Part shown: one piece after another, positions 1-12,303 of the stretch | How the letters are laid out: each line of letters starts with the position of its first letter | Position numbering within the stretch: position 1 is the first letter of the stretch | Assembly: GCA_001557505.1 (NCBI GenBank) | Contig: LSAX01000003.1 | Span: 62,001-126,000 of the forward strand | DNA length: 64,000 bases | Direction of reading: 5' to 3' | Source of the DNA: Reticulascus tulasneorum | Lineage: Eukaryota > Ascomycota > Sordariomycetes > Glomerellales > Reticulascaceae | Made by a program: the position numbers and the translations under genes | Notes under the pieces: model-generated | What the model saw: only the letters and a program-made list of their open reading frames with translations | The model's database searches: none | What the model was told of the DNA's origin: nothing

Positions 1-25
1 CAGGATTTGTAACTGACCAGAATAG

Positions 26-379
26 ACTGGGAAATCTTTGGTATATTATTTTACCTCATCAGAACAAGCTAGAGAGACATATGTGGCGTCCATGAGGCCG
101 CTGGCAAAGAAGTATCAGGAATACCTCACGTTTGTGACAGTAGACTCGAGCGAGTACCCGGAGCTACCTCCTCTCATGGGGTTGCCTGTCGCGGTTGCTG
201 AGGGCTTAGTCGTGCAAAACCCGCGCGTGGGGCAGACGTTTCCATACAGATTGAAATCTGTTACTCCAGGGGCCATCGAGAAGTTCATAATTGACATCTC
301 AGAAGGAAAAGTACAGCACTGGGATGGCCAGCCCGTTGCGGCTGAGAGTGAAGTAGACGCAGTTCATGATGAGTTGTAA
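26..379 (+). CDS. PDI-family protein, C-terminal exon (partial, HDEL)
   Basis: This is the last exon of a gene entering from the left edge. An acceptor AG at 24-25, preceded by a CTGAC branch-like site, opens the frame that reads T-G-K-S-L-V-Y-Y-F. In-frame stops lie just upstream, so the exon cannot extend further left. The roughly 115 residues resemble the redox-inactive b' thioredoxin fold of protein disulphide isomerases: the LVYYF strand, PLAKKYQEYLTFVTVDSSE and FIIDISEGKVQHW segments. They end in HDEL, the ER-retrieval signal. Unusually, HDEL follows the b'-like domain directly and no second CGHC-type a' domain is visible. This may be an a-b-b' paralogue rather than canonical PDI1. The upstream domains are outside the window. 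The role inferred is ER-lumen folding or chaperone activity. Confidence 0.8.
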   Translation, partial: TGKSLVYYFTSSEQARETYVASMRPLAKKYQEYLTFVTVDSSEYPELPPLMGLPVAVAEGLVVQNPRVGQTFPYRLKSVTPGAIEKFIIDISEGKVQHWDGQPVAAESEVDAVHDEL

Positions 380-437
380 GTCTGGACTGCCAAGAAATCA
401 CCAGTTTTGGATTCAAACAAAGTTGTATGAACAAGCC

Positions 438-2008
438 TCAGCAGAATCCAAACATGTAAGCTATATCATCACCATTAGTTCCAACCTCCATGACGGCGTC
501 GCCACAGTTTTTGTAGTTCTGCATCCAAATTTGGTGCGTCGTCTGGTCGAATACCACTGTGCATGGTCAGCGTCACCACCTAACGATGTGCTCGTGTACT
601 CACGATATGCACCACGGATGAAGGTGTCTCCCAGCACATTGTCGTGAGCGGCTACCTGCACTCCCAAGGAACAGGTTCCATCCTGATTCTTGACAACGAA
701 GTCCTTATACCGGACCTTGATAACGATATTGTCCTCGTCGAAGCCAAAGTTTACAGTTCCGTTCTTATCGCGATTACGACAGTCGACGAGAAGCGTGCCC
801 CAATCATCCCAAGCCTGAAACTGTTGGGCAATCACATACACAACGTCTGCCCTCAGATAGGTCAAGGTAGATCCAGTATCGATGAGGACGTTCATGTTGA
901 AATCCGAGGTGGTATACTTCTCCCCTACTCCACTCGGTTTGTCCATCCCCACAGAACTCATGTTGACCCAATAGCTATAATACTGCATCAGTACGTTGTT
1001 GTTTCTCCAGGTCGACATTTAGGGCGCGTGCAAACTGACTGTGTCCAACCGTGGGGCTGCCTGTCAAGCGTAGGCCATATGGTGACGGGATGAGGGTATC
1101 CGCTGTATTTGTACCGGTTGACGCCGCCAAAGACAATCTCGCCTGGCACTGGTCAGCCTCAGATGCCCAATTATGTGACGAAATCTTACTTCGACCATCG
1201 CCCTGACCCCCGAGTCCTATACTGAACACAGGAGAGTTGATTCGCTCGTAGTACACTAAAGAATCCAAGATGTTCGGGTACTCGAGATTCACTCCATACC
1301 CGTACCCCAACCCCATGATCCCGGATATTGCGTACTGACTGTCGTTGGCGACGCCAAAGATTTGATAGATGGCAAGATCGGTCTCTGTAACTCGTTAGAC
1401 CGTGCGCCGGTGTCAGTAGTACCAAAAGTCCAGACTAACCACGGAAGTATATGGAGTCGGTGTAGTACCGACCCCTAGCAAATCCTGTACCATACCTGAA
1501 CTCGAACCAACGATTCATGGGATTGGAGTACTCTGATATTTCGGGCTCATAGTAGCCGTTTTGCTCGCACACAGCTGGACTTGCTGCAGCTGTGCAGTTG
1601 GGGTTGATCCACATCTCGAACGATCCGGTGTCGATGACCATCTTGGAGGTTTGTGTTGGATTACCGAACTCAACTGCGTACTTTTGTCAGAAAGATCTGA
1701 GATAACTGGGGGCACCCGGCCACTAAACCATGGCGAAACTTACGCTCCATGAAGTACAGGTAGCCTCTGTAGTCTTCGAGATGCTTCCAACCCCATCCCC
1801 TCCGGTAAATGGACGGCAGCTGGTCCGCCGACTCCGGGGCTGTACCATTGACGAAGCGCTGCTCGATCGGAAAACGCAAGACTTTGTCTCCTGGCGGCGG
1901 CGACCTTGGGCCTTGATGACGTACCGGATCAGGGTACTTGTCGGGGGGAAGATGCTCGGCTAGGCAGTACAGAACGGCGCTGATGACTGCGAGAAAGACG
2001 GCCAGCAT
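438..2008 (-). CDS. Secreted pepsin-like aspartic protease
   Basis: Six exons restore one frame of 432 codons: 2008-1744, 1673-1440, 1384-1190, 1142-1036, 982-604 and 556-438. The introns are 70, 55, 47, 53 and 47 nt. Four have clear donors (GTAAGT, GTTAGT, GTAAGA, GTGAGT); the fourth (GTTTGC) is weak and was chosen because it is the join that restores the frame. The N-terminus (MLAVFLAVISAVLYCLA) is a signal peptide. Both pepsin catalytic motifs are present: VIDTGS in exon 2 and LIDTGSTLTYL in exon 5. FGGVN-KYSG, YWVNMSSVG and VLGDTFIRGAYLVFD are typical A1-family landmarks. No serine/threonine-rich tail or GPI signal is seen at the C-terminus (MFGFC), so secretion rather than yapsin-like anchoring is inferred. 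It lies tail-to-tail with the PDI-like gene, 58 nt away. Confidence 0.85.
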
Positions 2009-4349
2009 ATTTCACGGTCTCAAGCTTCCCGAGGGCGGAGATAGCATGCCCCCAGTATTCAAATGGTACAATGGTCACGTATGGCTTCCAAATCGATGAA
2101 CCATGCTGTACGGACAACGTTATGGGGAAGCTCGGCGCTCGGTGCGGATGTCAGGAAGATTCCCGATGATAGATACGCAAGATGGTTTCTTCTACATTCT
2201 GTGAGACTGAAAGAATGTATAGGCTTTTAGCGATTCCCGCAGAGATGAAAAATGCAGGACCAACCGCGTATGCTCATATACAGCCAATGCGGGCCATGCC
2301 GTATCTGCCCAAAATCAGAGACTAATTGGCAGAATTTTCTCGCAAATGGGTGGTACAGCCTTGCAGGCGCTCCCAACTGTATCCTGAGAGGAATTTACCC
2401 GATCCGGGGTAATGGACAATAAATGTGAGGATATTGCGGACACGCAGCGGCGGGTAAATGTAAATGAAGTGGCCATCTTAGAAGCTCGAGCAATTCATTT
2501 CCGCTACATCCTAGGCGCGGTTGGTGATTGGCACTTTCTCGCTGCCTACGGGGAATATATCTTCCCGCACACAGAATTCACAATGGCGGTAGGTTTGGTG
2601 TACGTCATGTCTCTCGCGGCCATGATGCTCTCCATGTCGTCTCCAAACGATACGCAGAAGAGGCGTGTGTCTGGCTTTTGCAAATGAATGAGCAACATGA
2701 ATCCCGCCCAGTCTTCGGGTTTGGGCTACGTGCCGGCCATTTTTAAGGACTCGAATAAGCCACTCCAACAGCTGTGCGAAGGTTGGGAAGACAATATGCG
2801 GCTCAGATTACTCGGTGTCCAACCCCCGATTGGCGCCATGTTGGCAGAAGATCCCAACGGCTCAACTAGTTGGTGGTGCCGAACCGTCCGCATATCGTAA
2901 ATGGGCGGGACAAGGTCGATCCTAAATGCGGGGGGATCATGTCTCCAAATCTGGTAGCTTGGAGGTAAGTGAAACGACGCAATCTCTTGTGGCTGGATAG
3001 GAACGCTATTTACCAACTGGTAGGGCAATGCGTTGGTGACAATTTGGGGGTGTCGGATAATCCATGTTAAAAGTGTTGGCCAGACCGACAGCGTCATCAC
3101 ACGAATGCAAACTGCAGGGGCTTCTGAGTTGTGGGAAGTAGCCAACTGCAGCATAACTTGGACTGGGGCTAACAACACCAATGGTCAGCGTCAGCTTGGT
3201 GGTCGTTGGCTTGCCGAGAAACCGGATCAGCCGCAGCTGCAAATGCAGGTGTTCGTCAGGTTGGGCTTGAGTTTGGCCTCCCTTCGCCTCGCATGGCGCG
3301 GGAACGCGGAAACCTTCCCGGCAGTACACCGGCGAATGTGGCAGTCCCAAGATTCAAGCAAAGTGTTCGTGGAACGAGCGGTACTTTTGGAGCAAACCAA
3401 CCGCGGTAGACGAAGGATATGTGAAGCCCGGACATTGCTCAGCGCAACTGGACATATCAATGAGGCGGACGGGCGAGGTTTCGGCCGAGATGCAGTTGTC
3501 GGCATATAGTCCGGGCGTATGGTTGGGTTAGGCCCGGTTGGCGGCGGTACCCCAATCCAATTAGTTCGGGGGCGATGCATTCAATCAAGACGTTAGCCAG
3601 GTAAGGCATGTATGTAACAAGACAATCTACAACTGCTGCAAGACATCTATCCCGGAGACGGTGGCGGCGAAGTATGATGTGGTGTACGGAGTAGACTGAA
3701 AAGCAGCCAGCTGGAGGAGCTACTACGCAGTAGAGGCTTCTACGATGGGATGCACCGGATTGTGGTTCGGATGCCAAAGTTTAGACCAGAGGGCAAGTGC
3801 ATGTCAAACCTGTCTCTATTGCAGATTGCACAAGCTCACGCCACTTGGAGGAAACCATGTTCCGTCTGCAGCCGATACAGCAGTCACAAGAAGACGAGAG
3901 GTGGAGGAATTTCATCGTGGTAGTGTTCATCATGCAGGAGGGTGACTGTGTGTCAAAAATACTGGTACGCATGTGCGGTACGACGAGAGGGGGAGGACAG
4001 AGACAAAAGGCTCGATTGAGAACCATCCCGGGCCAAGAATTGCAATGGTCAGTAATTTGCTGAGGAATGCGAAGTGCCCGCGCAAATCGTGTCAGGGCTG
4101 TTGCTGTATGTCTAGCTCTTTCACCAAGACGATCAAACAGCCCAAGAATAATTAAAACGGCTGGGAGGTTCTCGTCGATAATTACGACGAGATCCGGGGC
4201 CCAGTCTGTTTGGCCGAGGAATCCGAGGAAAGAAGAAGGAGGCTTCAAGGCGGAAGTCGTGGTCTGTAGATCAGTGGATCATCGTAGCACGCGTCCAAAA
4301 ATAGGCAGCTGGGCAGAGGCCCTTTTGGGACGGATGTTTTGCCCCTGGT

Positions 4350-5713
4350 TACCTAGGTAGTCATTAGGTAGGGGCTCCATCTCTCCCCAGGATGCTTGCC
4401 CAAGTAAAACTGGACGGGGGGTTCTTCCATAAAGACAGCCTGACCTGCCCGAGCATTTCCTCCTTTCCGGCAGCGCACATACATACCTAAGGTATCTCAA
4501 GAGATAAAGTTTCAGGAAGATCTAGATGAATAGTGCATTAGAGGGGTAGGAGGTGTATCCGCATATTCCGATCTCATTTCGAACCATAGCACCACGATGT
4601 AACTTACATACCATACCTACGTACATAGGAGTGATGGCGGACAGCGGAAGTTGACAGGCTTCCACCCTAAAAGGTACAATAACTAACACCTCATCCACCA
4701 ATGGCGTCATTGTAATATGGATTCAGGGCCCATCCAGCAGCAGCCCGGTCGGCGTGAAAAGATGAGACAAAGGTGTAAAAGCTTGAATCCTTCGGCAACA
4801 TGCTCGCCCTACTCCCTTAGGTAAGGTAGTCAGCCACTTGCCTACCAAGTTACAGTATACGTACGTCCGTATTATGTTCCTAGGCTCACTGGTACATTAG
4901 GGACGAGTGATTTGACTCTGATTGATTTTCCTGGACCAACAGCCTAACTCAAGGTCAAGGTCGTCACTTCCTTTGAGTTCGAATTTTTGCTGCAGTAGGC
5001 ATGTGAATCCTGATTTTACTCGGTAATTATACATCGTACCTGTCGCTCCTATTGTACCTAGTCTTGGGAATCTGGTCCCTTCAGATGGCAAGGATACTTA
5101 CTAGGGGAGGAGTCAAGAAACTGACATCGCAATTATTATTACCAGTCCAGCACTGTATGCACCACACTTTAGGTGCCTACAAGTCGCATCCGTGCCTCCC
5201 CCCCCCGGCCCGCCTTTTAAGATTTAACGCGCGAGGCAGTGCGAGGGCAGTGCGAGAATACGGGGCATTGAAAAGTTGGGAAGCTTGAACTGGAAAGACA
5301 CGACAATGCACAATGGTTGTTTCCTAAGGTAGTTCATGTCTGTATGTCCGTGCAGGCAGGCAATATTCATGCGTGACACTTGTGTCCGGAGAAGGGAAGC
5401 AGGGCCCGGCCCAACAACTGAGGAAAGCCTTATTAGTGGAGACGTATTCCGTATTCGCGACGTGTGCAAAAAGTCGTCCAGGCCCCGATACTCGATAGTG
5501 AGCTACCAAGTCACCTATCTGCATAGTATGGTCAAAGTAGTGGTTGGTCAACGCCTCAGCCCCCCTGCACACCTAGGTAGGTACCTAATGCAATGATAAC
5601 CCCCCTTCCCCAAAGGATCCGTTCCCAGTGAGTGAGTACTACGTAGTACACCACCACAAATTAAACCCTACAGAGGGGCGAGAGGTACAGCCTACCTACC
5701 TAAGGTACCTTAC
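4350..5713. repeat. Cluster of TACCTAGGTA-type palindromes
   Basis: Short palindromic motifs of the form (TA)CCTAGGTA or TACCTAAGGTA occur at 4350-4360, 4484-4494, 5571-5587 and 5691-5713, with partial copies near 4610, 4815 and 5055. Similar tracts occur elsewhere in the window, always between genes (10195-10209, 27448-27463, 42366-42384, 44049-44064, 46514-46529, 50960-50972). I see no terminal repeats or coding sequence tied to them. Function unknown. Confidence 0.6.
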
Positions 5714-5806
5714 TTGGTCCGTCCAGCTGAGGCCCAGAACCATCACACAGTGTTTTTTTCACTGGTTGGATATCCGAAAAGAGCATTGCCCAAATCAGAC
5801 CCGATT

Positions 5807-5828
5807 CCCCCCCCCCCCCCTTTTTTTT
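5807..5828. repeat. C14-T8 homopolymer run
   Basis: Fourteen C residues are followed directly by eight T residues, about 250 bases before the start of the glycosyltransferase gene. It sits in a CT-rich promoter-like region. The exact length may be affected by sequencing error. Confidence 0.7.
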
Positions 5829-6075
5829 GACTAGCCCCCATCAGCTCATCCGCCCTTTTCAAGGGCTTCATTCCACTTCCGACGCCTCGTACTAGCAGGC
5901 GATCCTAAATGGATACCTGCCTGGACTAATCCCCCTTGCTAGATCCTTTTCTTTTTTCTGGACTCTTTTCTACCTCCTTTCCCCGATCTATTCGGCCCAG
6001 ATCTTTCATCTTCCTCCGTCCTTTATTCATCTCCCGCTCAGTCCCTCGTTTCCCATTGCCGACTGCAGAACTATC

Positions 6076-7669
6076 ATGGGCCTGAGAGACCGACGGAAAT
6101 ATGCTACTAACGTCTGCATAAACCCCTTAGTCGCCATCACCATGCTTTCCCGACGCGCCCTCACCATCCTGACCCTCATCAGCGTCTCTCTCGCGCTCCT
6201 ACTCCTCACATCGAGACGACTCGGCGACTGGTCTCTGGACGGTCCTTACTACCATCCCCTTCCACCCCCCGGCCATCGACCGCACGGCAATGGCCACCCG
6301 ACCTCCAAAAATGAGAACGCGAGCTCGAGCCTCGAGACAGAGGACCTACCCTACAGGCCTCACGACCCCGTATGCGACAGCTTCCCCGACACGAGGAACA
6401 TCCTCCTGGTCATGAAGACCGGCGCCACCGAGTCGTTCGACAAGATCCCCACCCAGCTGATGACCATGCTCAAATGCCTCCCCGAGTTCTTCATCTTCTC
6501 CGACTTGGATCAGCACATCGCCGGCTACCACATCCGTGACAGCCTGGCCACCGTCCTCGATGCCGCCAAGGAAGACAACAAAGACTTTGACCTCTATCGC
6601 CGCCAGCAGGCCTGCCCGATTGACCAGGAAAACTGCAACAAGCTGGCCGAGAGCAATTCCGAAGGGTGGAACCTCGACAAGTACAAGAATGTCCACATTG
6701 CCGAGAAGACCTTCAACATGCGGCCAAACTACGACTGGTACGTCTTCGTCGACGCCGACACCTATGTCCTCTGGCCCACCCTCGTACAGTGGCTGCGGAA
6801 GCTCAACCCGCTGAAAAAGCTCTACCTCGGCAGCGTCACCCTGATCAACAACTTCAGCTTCGGCCATGGCGGCAGCGGTTATATTGTCTCCAAGGCGGCC
6901 ATGTCCGAGTTTATCGGACAACACCCCGGCGTTGGCAACCAGTGGGATCTTCGCGCCAAGAACGAGTGCTGCGGCGACTACATCTTCGCCATGGCCATAA
7001 AGAATGCCACCGACGTGGCCGTCCGCCAAACCGTAAGTCTTACCCTCGAACCCGCTGGCGTGCATGATCTCCCCCAAACTAACCATCTTACAGTGGCCGA
7101 CGATCAACGGCGAAAAGCCCAGCACCCTCCCCTTCGGCCCTTCCCACTGGTGCCACCCTATCGTGACAATGCATCACATGAACAGTGAAGAGATATCCAT
7201 GTTTTGGGAGTATGAGACCCGACGCTATGCCGCTCAAGATATGCCCTCCGCACCGCCACCCCTGATGATCAAAGATATATACTACGAGTTCTTCGCCCCG
7301 AAACTGGAGGCGGTCCGCGAGGACTGGGACAACCTCAGTGAGGACAGGTACTTCTTGAACGCCTCATCGCGCTCGTTTGAAGAGTGGGAAATCAACAGGG
7401 CCAAGAAAGACGATCTGTCAGATCCTGAGAAGGAAGCCCACCTATCTTTCACGCACTGCCGCGATGCCTGCGTGAGCTTGAAGGACTGCTTCCAGTTCCG
7501 CTACCAAGATGGCATCTGCGGAATTAGCTGGGCTTTCAAGTTTGGCAAGCCGATGAAGCGCGACAAGACGGAAAGCAAACGGTGGATGAGCGGCTGGGAC
7601 ACGAATAAGATTAACGAATGGATCGAGAAGCAGGGCGAATGCGGAAACGTGAAGTGGCCTGAGACTTGA
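6076..7669 (+). CDS. GT31-like (Fringe/DUF604 type) glycosyltransferase
   Basis: Two exons, 6076-7032 and 7094-7669, are joined in phase 0 across a 61-nt GTAAGT...TTACAG intron to give 510 residues. An N-terminal hydrophobic segment (LTILTLISVSLALLLL, residues about 28-43) suggests a type II Golgi anchor. A second ATG at 6142, just before the anchor, could be the true start. The catalytic region has VFVDADTYVLWPTL (the DxD nucleotide-sugar motif is DAD) and GHGGSGYIVSKAAM, as in fungal Fringe-like transferases. The C-terminal 70 residues have spaced cysteines (CRDACVSLKDCFQFRYQ) resembling a PAN/apple-like module. The likely role is transfer of a sugar to secreted or wall glycans. Substrate is unknown. 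The leader upstream is strongly pyrimidine-rich. Confidence 0.85.
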
Positions 7670-8681
7670 TGGCCTCCCATCCGCACGACTTTACTGGGCA
7701 TGCCTTTCAAGCACCATCTTTCGCTTCGATAGAAGAATGACGTGGTTTGTTGCGATCCTTAGGGGCGAATCTCTCGATTAGATTTCCAGGGATCGTGTTG
7801 GCAAGTGGCAGACGGGGATATCGGACGACAGTCCAAGCGCCTGATGTTGGAGCAGGCCATTACCTGAGCTTAGAACATGCACGTGTATGAACATTGATGT
7901 TGGGAACGCGGGCTGACTTTGGCGTTTGGCATTTCGCTGGGATCCCAGCTTATAGGGGCTTGGCAGCGGAAATCTATCTATTTGGATTCCTTATAGAACT
8001 TAGACTCACTAATAGTGTTTATGTTGGATTATGGAACCAGCTACATATGTGTACGGCACTTGCGATGCGCCTCTACTCTGTGAACACTGATGTCTAGCTT
8101 CAATCCGATCCAAATCCAGGCCTTCTGGAGGTTGTCAAACCTCAATCCGTCGGTCTGGTTCCAAAAGTAGAAGATCAATAAAATGACTGAAATTAGCATG
8201 TTCATGTGCGGTTGCCTGGGAGGGGTGCATTTTGATGTACTTTGATGCAAAAGCGTGAACTGCAACGGTCAGATATACCAAGTTTTCAGCCTCGTCTCCT
8301 CTGTTATTCGCAAACCTACGGTGGAACTTGAGCCCATAGTACGTATTATGTAGCAGCATTTGCTGTCAGATGGCGCGGTGACCGCGCAGAGCCTCATTAC
8401 CGGCGGGGTTGAAGTCTGCAATGACCTCACAAATCGAGGTGCCGAACGGGTGCGCAAAAGACTGCGGCAGACTCACCCACCTTCCTTCCTCAAGCAATCC
8501 CCGGCAATGGGTTAAGTACGCCGACACGTTGACGACGGATAACAGGAAGACGAGTGGGCAGGATAAGTGAGAATAAGATCTTAGGCCCTCCCATAATAGG
8601 AACCTGCCACCGATGAGGAAAGTGTCCTTTTCTTCAAAGAGGTCATCAAGTGTCATAGCAAGGTACATTTCCTCCTGCCTG
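7670..8681. other. Intergenic, no gene seen
   Basis: The space between the convergent 3' ends of the glycosyltransferase gene and RFC3. Short frames on both strands (up to 113 codons on minus at 8366-8707) have no recognisable domain and no supporting splice structure. It presumably holds both 3' UTRs. Confidence 0.5.
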
Positions 8682-9959
8682 CTACCTGCCCATAAGTTCC
8701 ACGCCACTCCGAATCACGCCAACCACAGCACCAGTCTGAACAGCCTCACCACCTCCTCCAGCCACCCTATGTTCTATGTCTGCTAGGCCGTCCAGCCACT
8801 GAATCATAACCTCGGGTTTCACTTCCAGCTTCGCAACCTCCTCAGATAGAGCTGTGATAATATCCGCCAAAGCTAGACCTTGTGCAACCTTTAGCGTGTT
8901 GATGGTCGTCAAGCAGGACATGACATCGGACGTGCTGAGCAGCGTGCCGAGAATCTCTTGTATGGCATCAGGAGGGGGGGCGGCAATGCAGTTATATATC
9001 GTCTCGGTCGTGATAGTCTCCCGGACAATTTCACTTTCTGGGATTTTGGGACCATCTTTGATCTGGAGAGGAGTGCCTACGTCACGTTAGTGAAAATGCG
9101 GAGATTACATGATGGGATTGTCGTACTGGAAGCGTGGCACGCCTGGAGGACGTTGAGAGCTCTCCGCATATCCCCCTTGCTAAGTTTGACAAGGGCGTCC
9201 GTCGCGTCCGGCAAGATCTTGACATTCTCCTCCTCAATTACCTTGTCAACTAGAACCCGAATATCTGGTTCTTTGAGCGGGCTGAATCGGAAGCGTGTAC
9301 ATCTCGAGAGCAGCGCCGGCGACAGCTTGTGTGAGTAGTTGGCAATGATGCAGAATCTCGTGTTGGCGGTGTACTTCTCCATGATTCGCCGTAAAGCCAT
9401 TTGCGCGGTGTTAGTCATGGCGTCAGCCTCGTCGAGAATGATGAGCTTGTAGCTGGCGATGCCGCCCGATCTTGACGCAGCCCCCATGGTAAATATCTGT
9501 TTTGTGGAGGCGAACGTCTTGATTTGTTCTCGCACAACATCAATGCCACGATCGTCAGAAGCATTCAGCTCCAAGACCATCTGTCTCAGGTTCTCCGTGC
9601 CGTATATCCGCCGCGCTAATGCCAGTATCGTCGACGTCTTTCCGGTCCCAGGGGGCCCATACAGAAGCAGGTGGGGAAGCCGGTTCGAGTCTACGAATTT
9701 ATTGATCGTAGCGAGGATATCGTGGTGGCCAGACACGTCGGCCAGAGTTACTGGGCGGTATTTCTCGACCCTTATATATGTCAGTAAAAATCAAAAGACC
9801 ATCAGGGCTGTATCGTGTGGATGCGAACCATGGAAGGCTGTCCTCGGCTTCTACTGGTAGATTGGCCGCACTGCGCTTGCCCTTTGTAGCCTCGGAGGAG
9901 AAGGTGATGTCTTTGGAAGGTTGGACGTCAACATCCATATCATCCTCAAAGTCCGACAT
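8682..9959 (-). CDS. rfc3: Replication factor C subunit 3
   Basis: Three exons (9959-9829, 9770-9127, 9076-8682) give 389 residues, joined across introns of 58 and 50 nt. The first join restores [18 protein letters not shown], the RFC box II signature. The AAA+ core has Walker A GPPGTGKT at residues 82-89, Walker B LIILDEAD at 153-160, and the SRC motif in [10 protein letters not shown], which carries the arginine finger. The C-terminal helical collar follows ([20 protein letters not shown] onward). The family is the small clamp-loader subunit that helps load PCNA onto primer-template DNA and also serves alternative RFC complexes in checkpoint and cohesion. Sequence features fit yeast Rfc3/human RFC5 best. 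The N-terminus (about 43 residues, acidic [11 protein letters not shown] start) is longer than in yeast. It acts in the nucleus. Confidence 0.95.
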
Positions 9960-10617
9960 TGCAAGCCTGTGGGGGGGGCTTCTTGTGGTTATTGATGGGT
10001 CGGAGAGGAGGTAAGTAGCACCGGTACCTTGAAATAGTGTCCACGAGCGGCTTTTTGGTGAGTTTGAGGATCTGAGACCAGGAGACGCGTTTGCCGAAAC
10101 ACGTTGAAGACGCGCTTATCACGTGACCACCATAAAGTGGTGCCACTTCTCATCGCGATGCTGGACGACTGTATGGTATTAGTTGGGTAGCCAACACCTA
10201 CCTAGGTACGAGAACGGGATGATTTGCAGTCACCTAAGACTTGGTACACAAAGCATCTGTGAATTAACACTAAGTTGTTTGCCGGCCTGGATAAAATGAG
10301 CGCCCTGACAGCGCTTTCGAAAGAATAACAAGCCAAGAGATTGATAGCATCATGCCCAAGAAGGCCTATGTCTGTTGGTGTCTGATTTGTCTCTGCCTGT
10401 AATTGTGGACTAGTTGCACCTGCAGGCTTTGATGTCATCACTACCTATCTTCCAGCTGGAGCAAACGGTGCACCGCCGAGAACGCCGGAGAAACGTGAGA
10501 CTCATCACAGACGGATAGCGAAAAGACAGTACCTTAAATATTTGTGTAACCAGAATATCTTGTAAGTCAATTATATCTATTCCACTCCCTCACCAATAGG
10601 TTTCAACGCTAAAAGTT
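9960..10617. other. Intergenic spacer between RFC3 and the DUF3112-like gene
   Basis: This contains the RFC3 promoter and the 3' flank of the membrane-protein gene. A CCTACCTAGGTAC motif sits at 10195-10209. No open frame here has support. A 79-codon minus frame at 10202-10441 shows no known feature. Confidence 0.5.
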
Positions 10618-12303
10618 CTATGTCTCGTATGATGGCAAGCGGTATAATGACGGTCTATTTGGCCGTTGGATGCTCATTCCAGCCATGACCGTTTGTCTCC
10701 TGCTGAAAGGGGCAGGTCTTTCGGGCAGCCCATATTCTGCGGCAAGCGGCATTTTTCCAGGCGCCTGTTCGGCTGTAGAATCTGTTACGAAAAAGACAGC
10801 ATATACCATGTTTGGATCATCTTTCTCTCCCTCGTCCTTTGAACTCAAAATTTTATGAGGCAGCCCGGTCGCACTGATAAGTCTTTCAATCTCGTCGCTA
10901 TCGAAACCGCCTTTGCCACCTGGTTTGCCTTTGCAGTAGTCTCCAGGGCCACTGCAGCCATCTGGAACGTGAAAGAGAAGGTCGACCCTCGCAACTGCGT
11001 AGAGAACAACCACGATAAATTCCAGCATGAAACCTGTGGTGTAGAAGACCGCCTTACTGAACATGACGCTTTTTGTTCCTGGCGGTTCCGGATTGACGAG
11101 TGTATATAGTCTGACGACTGCTCCAGTGGCAAGAATTGTCGAGCTGAAGAGTAGCAAGGTGGCCTTCACTCTCAGGAGACCGGTACCGAACGCCTCTGGC
11201 CTTCCGCCTGGAACGCCCGCTGCGAGACCAACTGCCAGTATCGGGAACACTGAAAGCCAGACGTTCCAAGCACTGCCAAACTCGAGAAGAGTTTGGGTCG
11301 TTTCCAGCCTGTCCAGGTTGCCAACGCTAAAAAAGCTGACACTCAGAGTGATGAGGTTCAAAACGATCACTGCGGGAACGGATACGAGAAGGGCGAACGT
11401 CAGTTGCGTGAAAACGGGATGCCAGCCAACCGCAGGATGAAGTGACCGCACGATCCTCTGAGCAAAGAAGATGTTGACAGCGAACAGGATTACGGCGCTG
11501 AATAAGAAAATGTTAGCGAGGCGCTTTTTCGCGGCAGCGTGAACATCGACTTACCCGCCATTCTCAACGATCAAGCTCACAAGGATAACGCCTCTGGTCG
11601 ATACAACCGACCAGACGATGCGAAAGATGCATGTAACACTACGGATCATGCAAAAGTCGAAGACAAGGTCCGACAGGAGGAATTTGTGACCACGTTTTGC
11701 GTTTCTCCTGTAGATGGAGATGTGCGTGTACGCACCCGCGGCAAACAACACCAAGAAGACAGCAGCTACTGGTAAATCAATGTTCTTGCTTGGTATGCCA
11801 CCAAGAAACGCACCAGCGGCAGGATCTATACTAGGCGCTTCCATTCCTGTGGCGATCGCCTGCGGCCCCTGCGCTGCTTGTGGGCTGCTGGTCTCTGAGT
11901 CTTGCGCGTTCATCGGCGACAAAGCAGCCACTGCGGTTGCCTGCTGCGCAATAGGAGGAGGTTCTGAGAGCTGACTCGGAGTCGACAAAGCCCTGTACGG
12001 AGTTGGAATCGGAAGAATGTTGGTGGTAGTGATGCTGGCCACTCCGAGGCTCTCTATCGAGGCTGTTTGAAGTATGGCAAATGCGATCGTTTCGGAAGAG
12101 ATAAGCAGGAAGGGAGGTGGGGTTGTAGGGACGACGGCCATCGCCGCTGGAAGGAAAGAAACCTGAGTCCTTGATTTGGTAGCAGCTGCTGGAGTTAGTA
12201 GAGTGCCGGTGACTTGTCGTTGGTGTATTTTACTTGTGGCTGCGGCATTGTCTGAATATAACAGAAGCAGAACCAACGAGAGAAAAGAAGCGAGCCCAGC
12301 CAT
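10618..12303 (-). CDS. Multi-pass membrane protein, DUF3112-like
   Basis: Exon 1 (12303-11555) and exon 2 (11497-10618) join in phase 2 over a 57-nt GTAAGT...TTCAG intron, giving 542 residues. I start at 12303 because it opens directly on a signal peptide (MAGLASFLSLVLLLLY). An in-frame ATG at 12393 would add 30 residues. A low-complexity Pro/Ala/Thr/Ser ectodomain of about 190 residues is followed by seven or so hydrophobic segments starting at VAAVFLVLFAAGAY. The block RRNAKRGHKFLLSDLVFDFCMIRSVTC... and FRIVWSV resembles the fungal DUF3112 signature (basic RGHKF, then C-R-T-R-I-W-A pattern). Function of the family is unknown; a receptor-like topology is only inference. The C-terminal tail is cytoplasmic and basic. 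Confidence 0.75.

Larger units (their letters stand above)
2009..6075. other. Gene-poor spacer with broken short frames
   Basis: No gene can be defended in these 4 kb. Between about 2,500 and 4,250 the minus strand keeps several overlapping frames of 85-155 codons open in different phases, for example 2726-3181, 3227-3580, 3457-3777 and 3781-4248. I could not join them with good splice signals and recognised no domain. A decayed gene or pure chance both fit. From about 4,350 to 5,720 the sequence is rich in palindromic CCTAGGTA-type motifs. A C14/T8 run occurs at 5807-5828. It is followed by a CT-rich stretch (5930-6060) that looks like the promoter or leader of the downstream glycosyltransferase gene. 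Confidence 0.5.

Noticed and set aside
6346..7125. A 259-codon minus-strand frame opposite the glycosyltransferase
   Set aside because: It crosses the intron of the plus-strand gene. It is Val/Glu/Gly-rich as expected for an antisense shadow and has no recognised motif.
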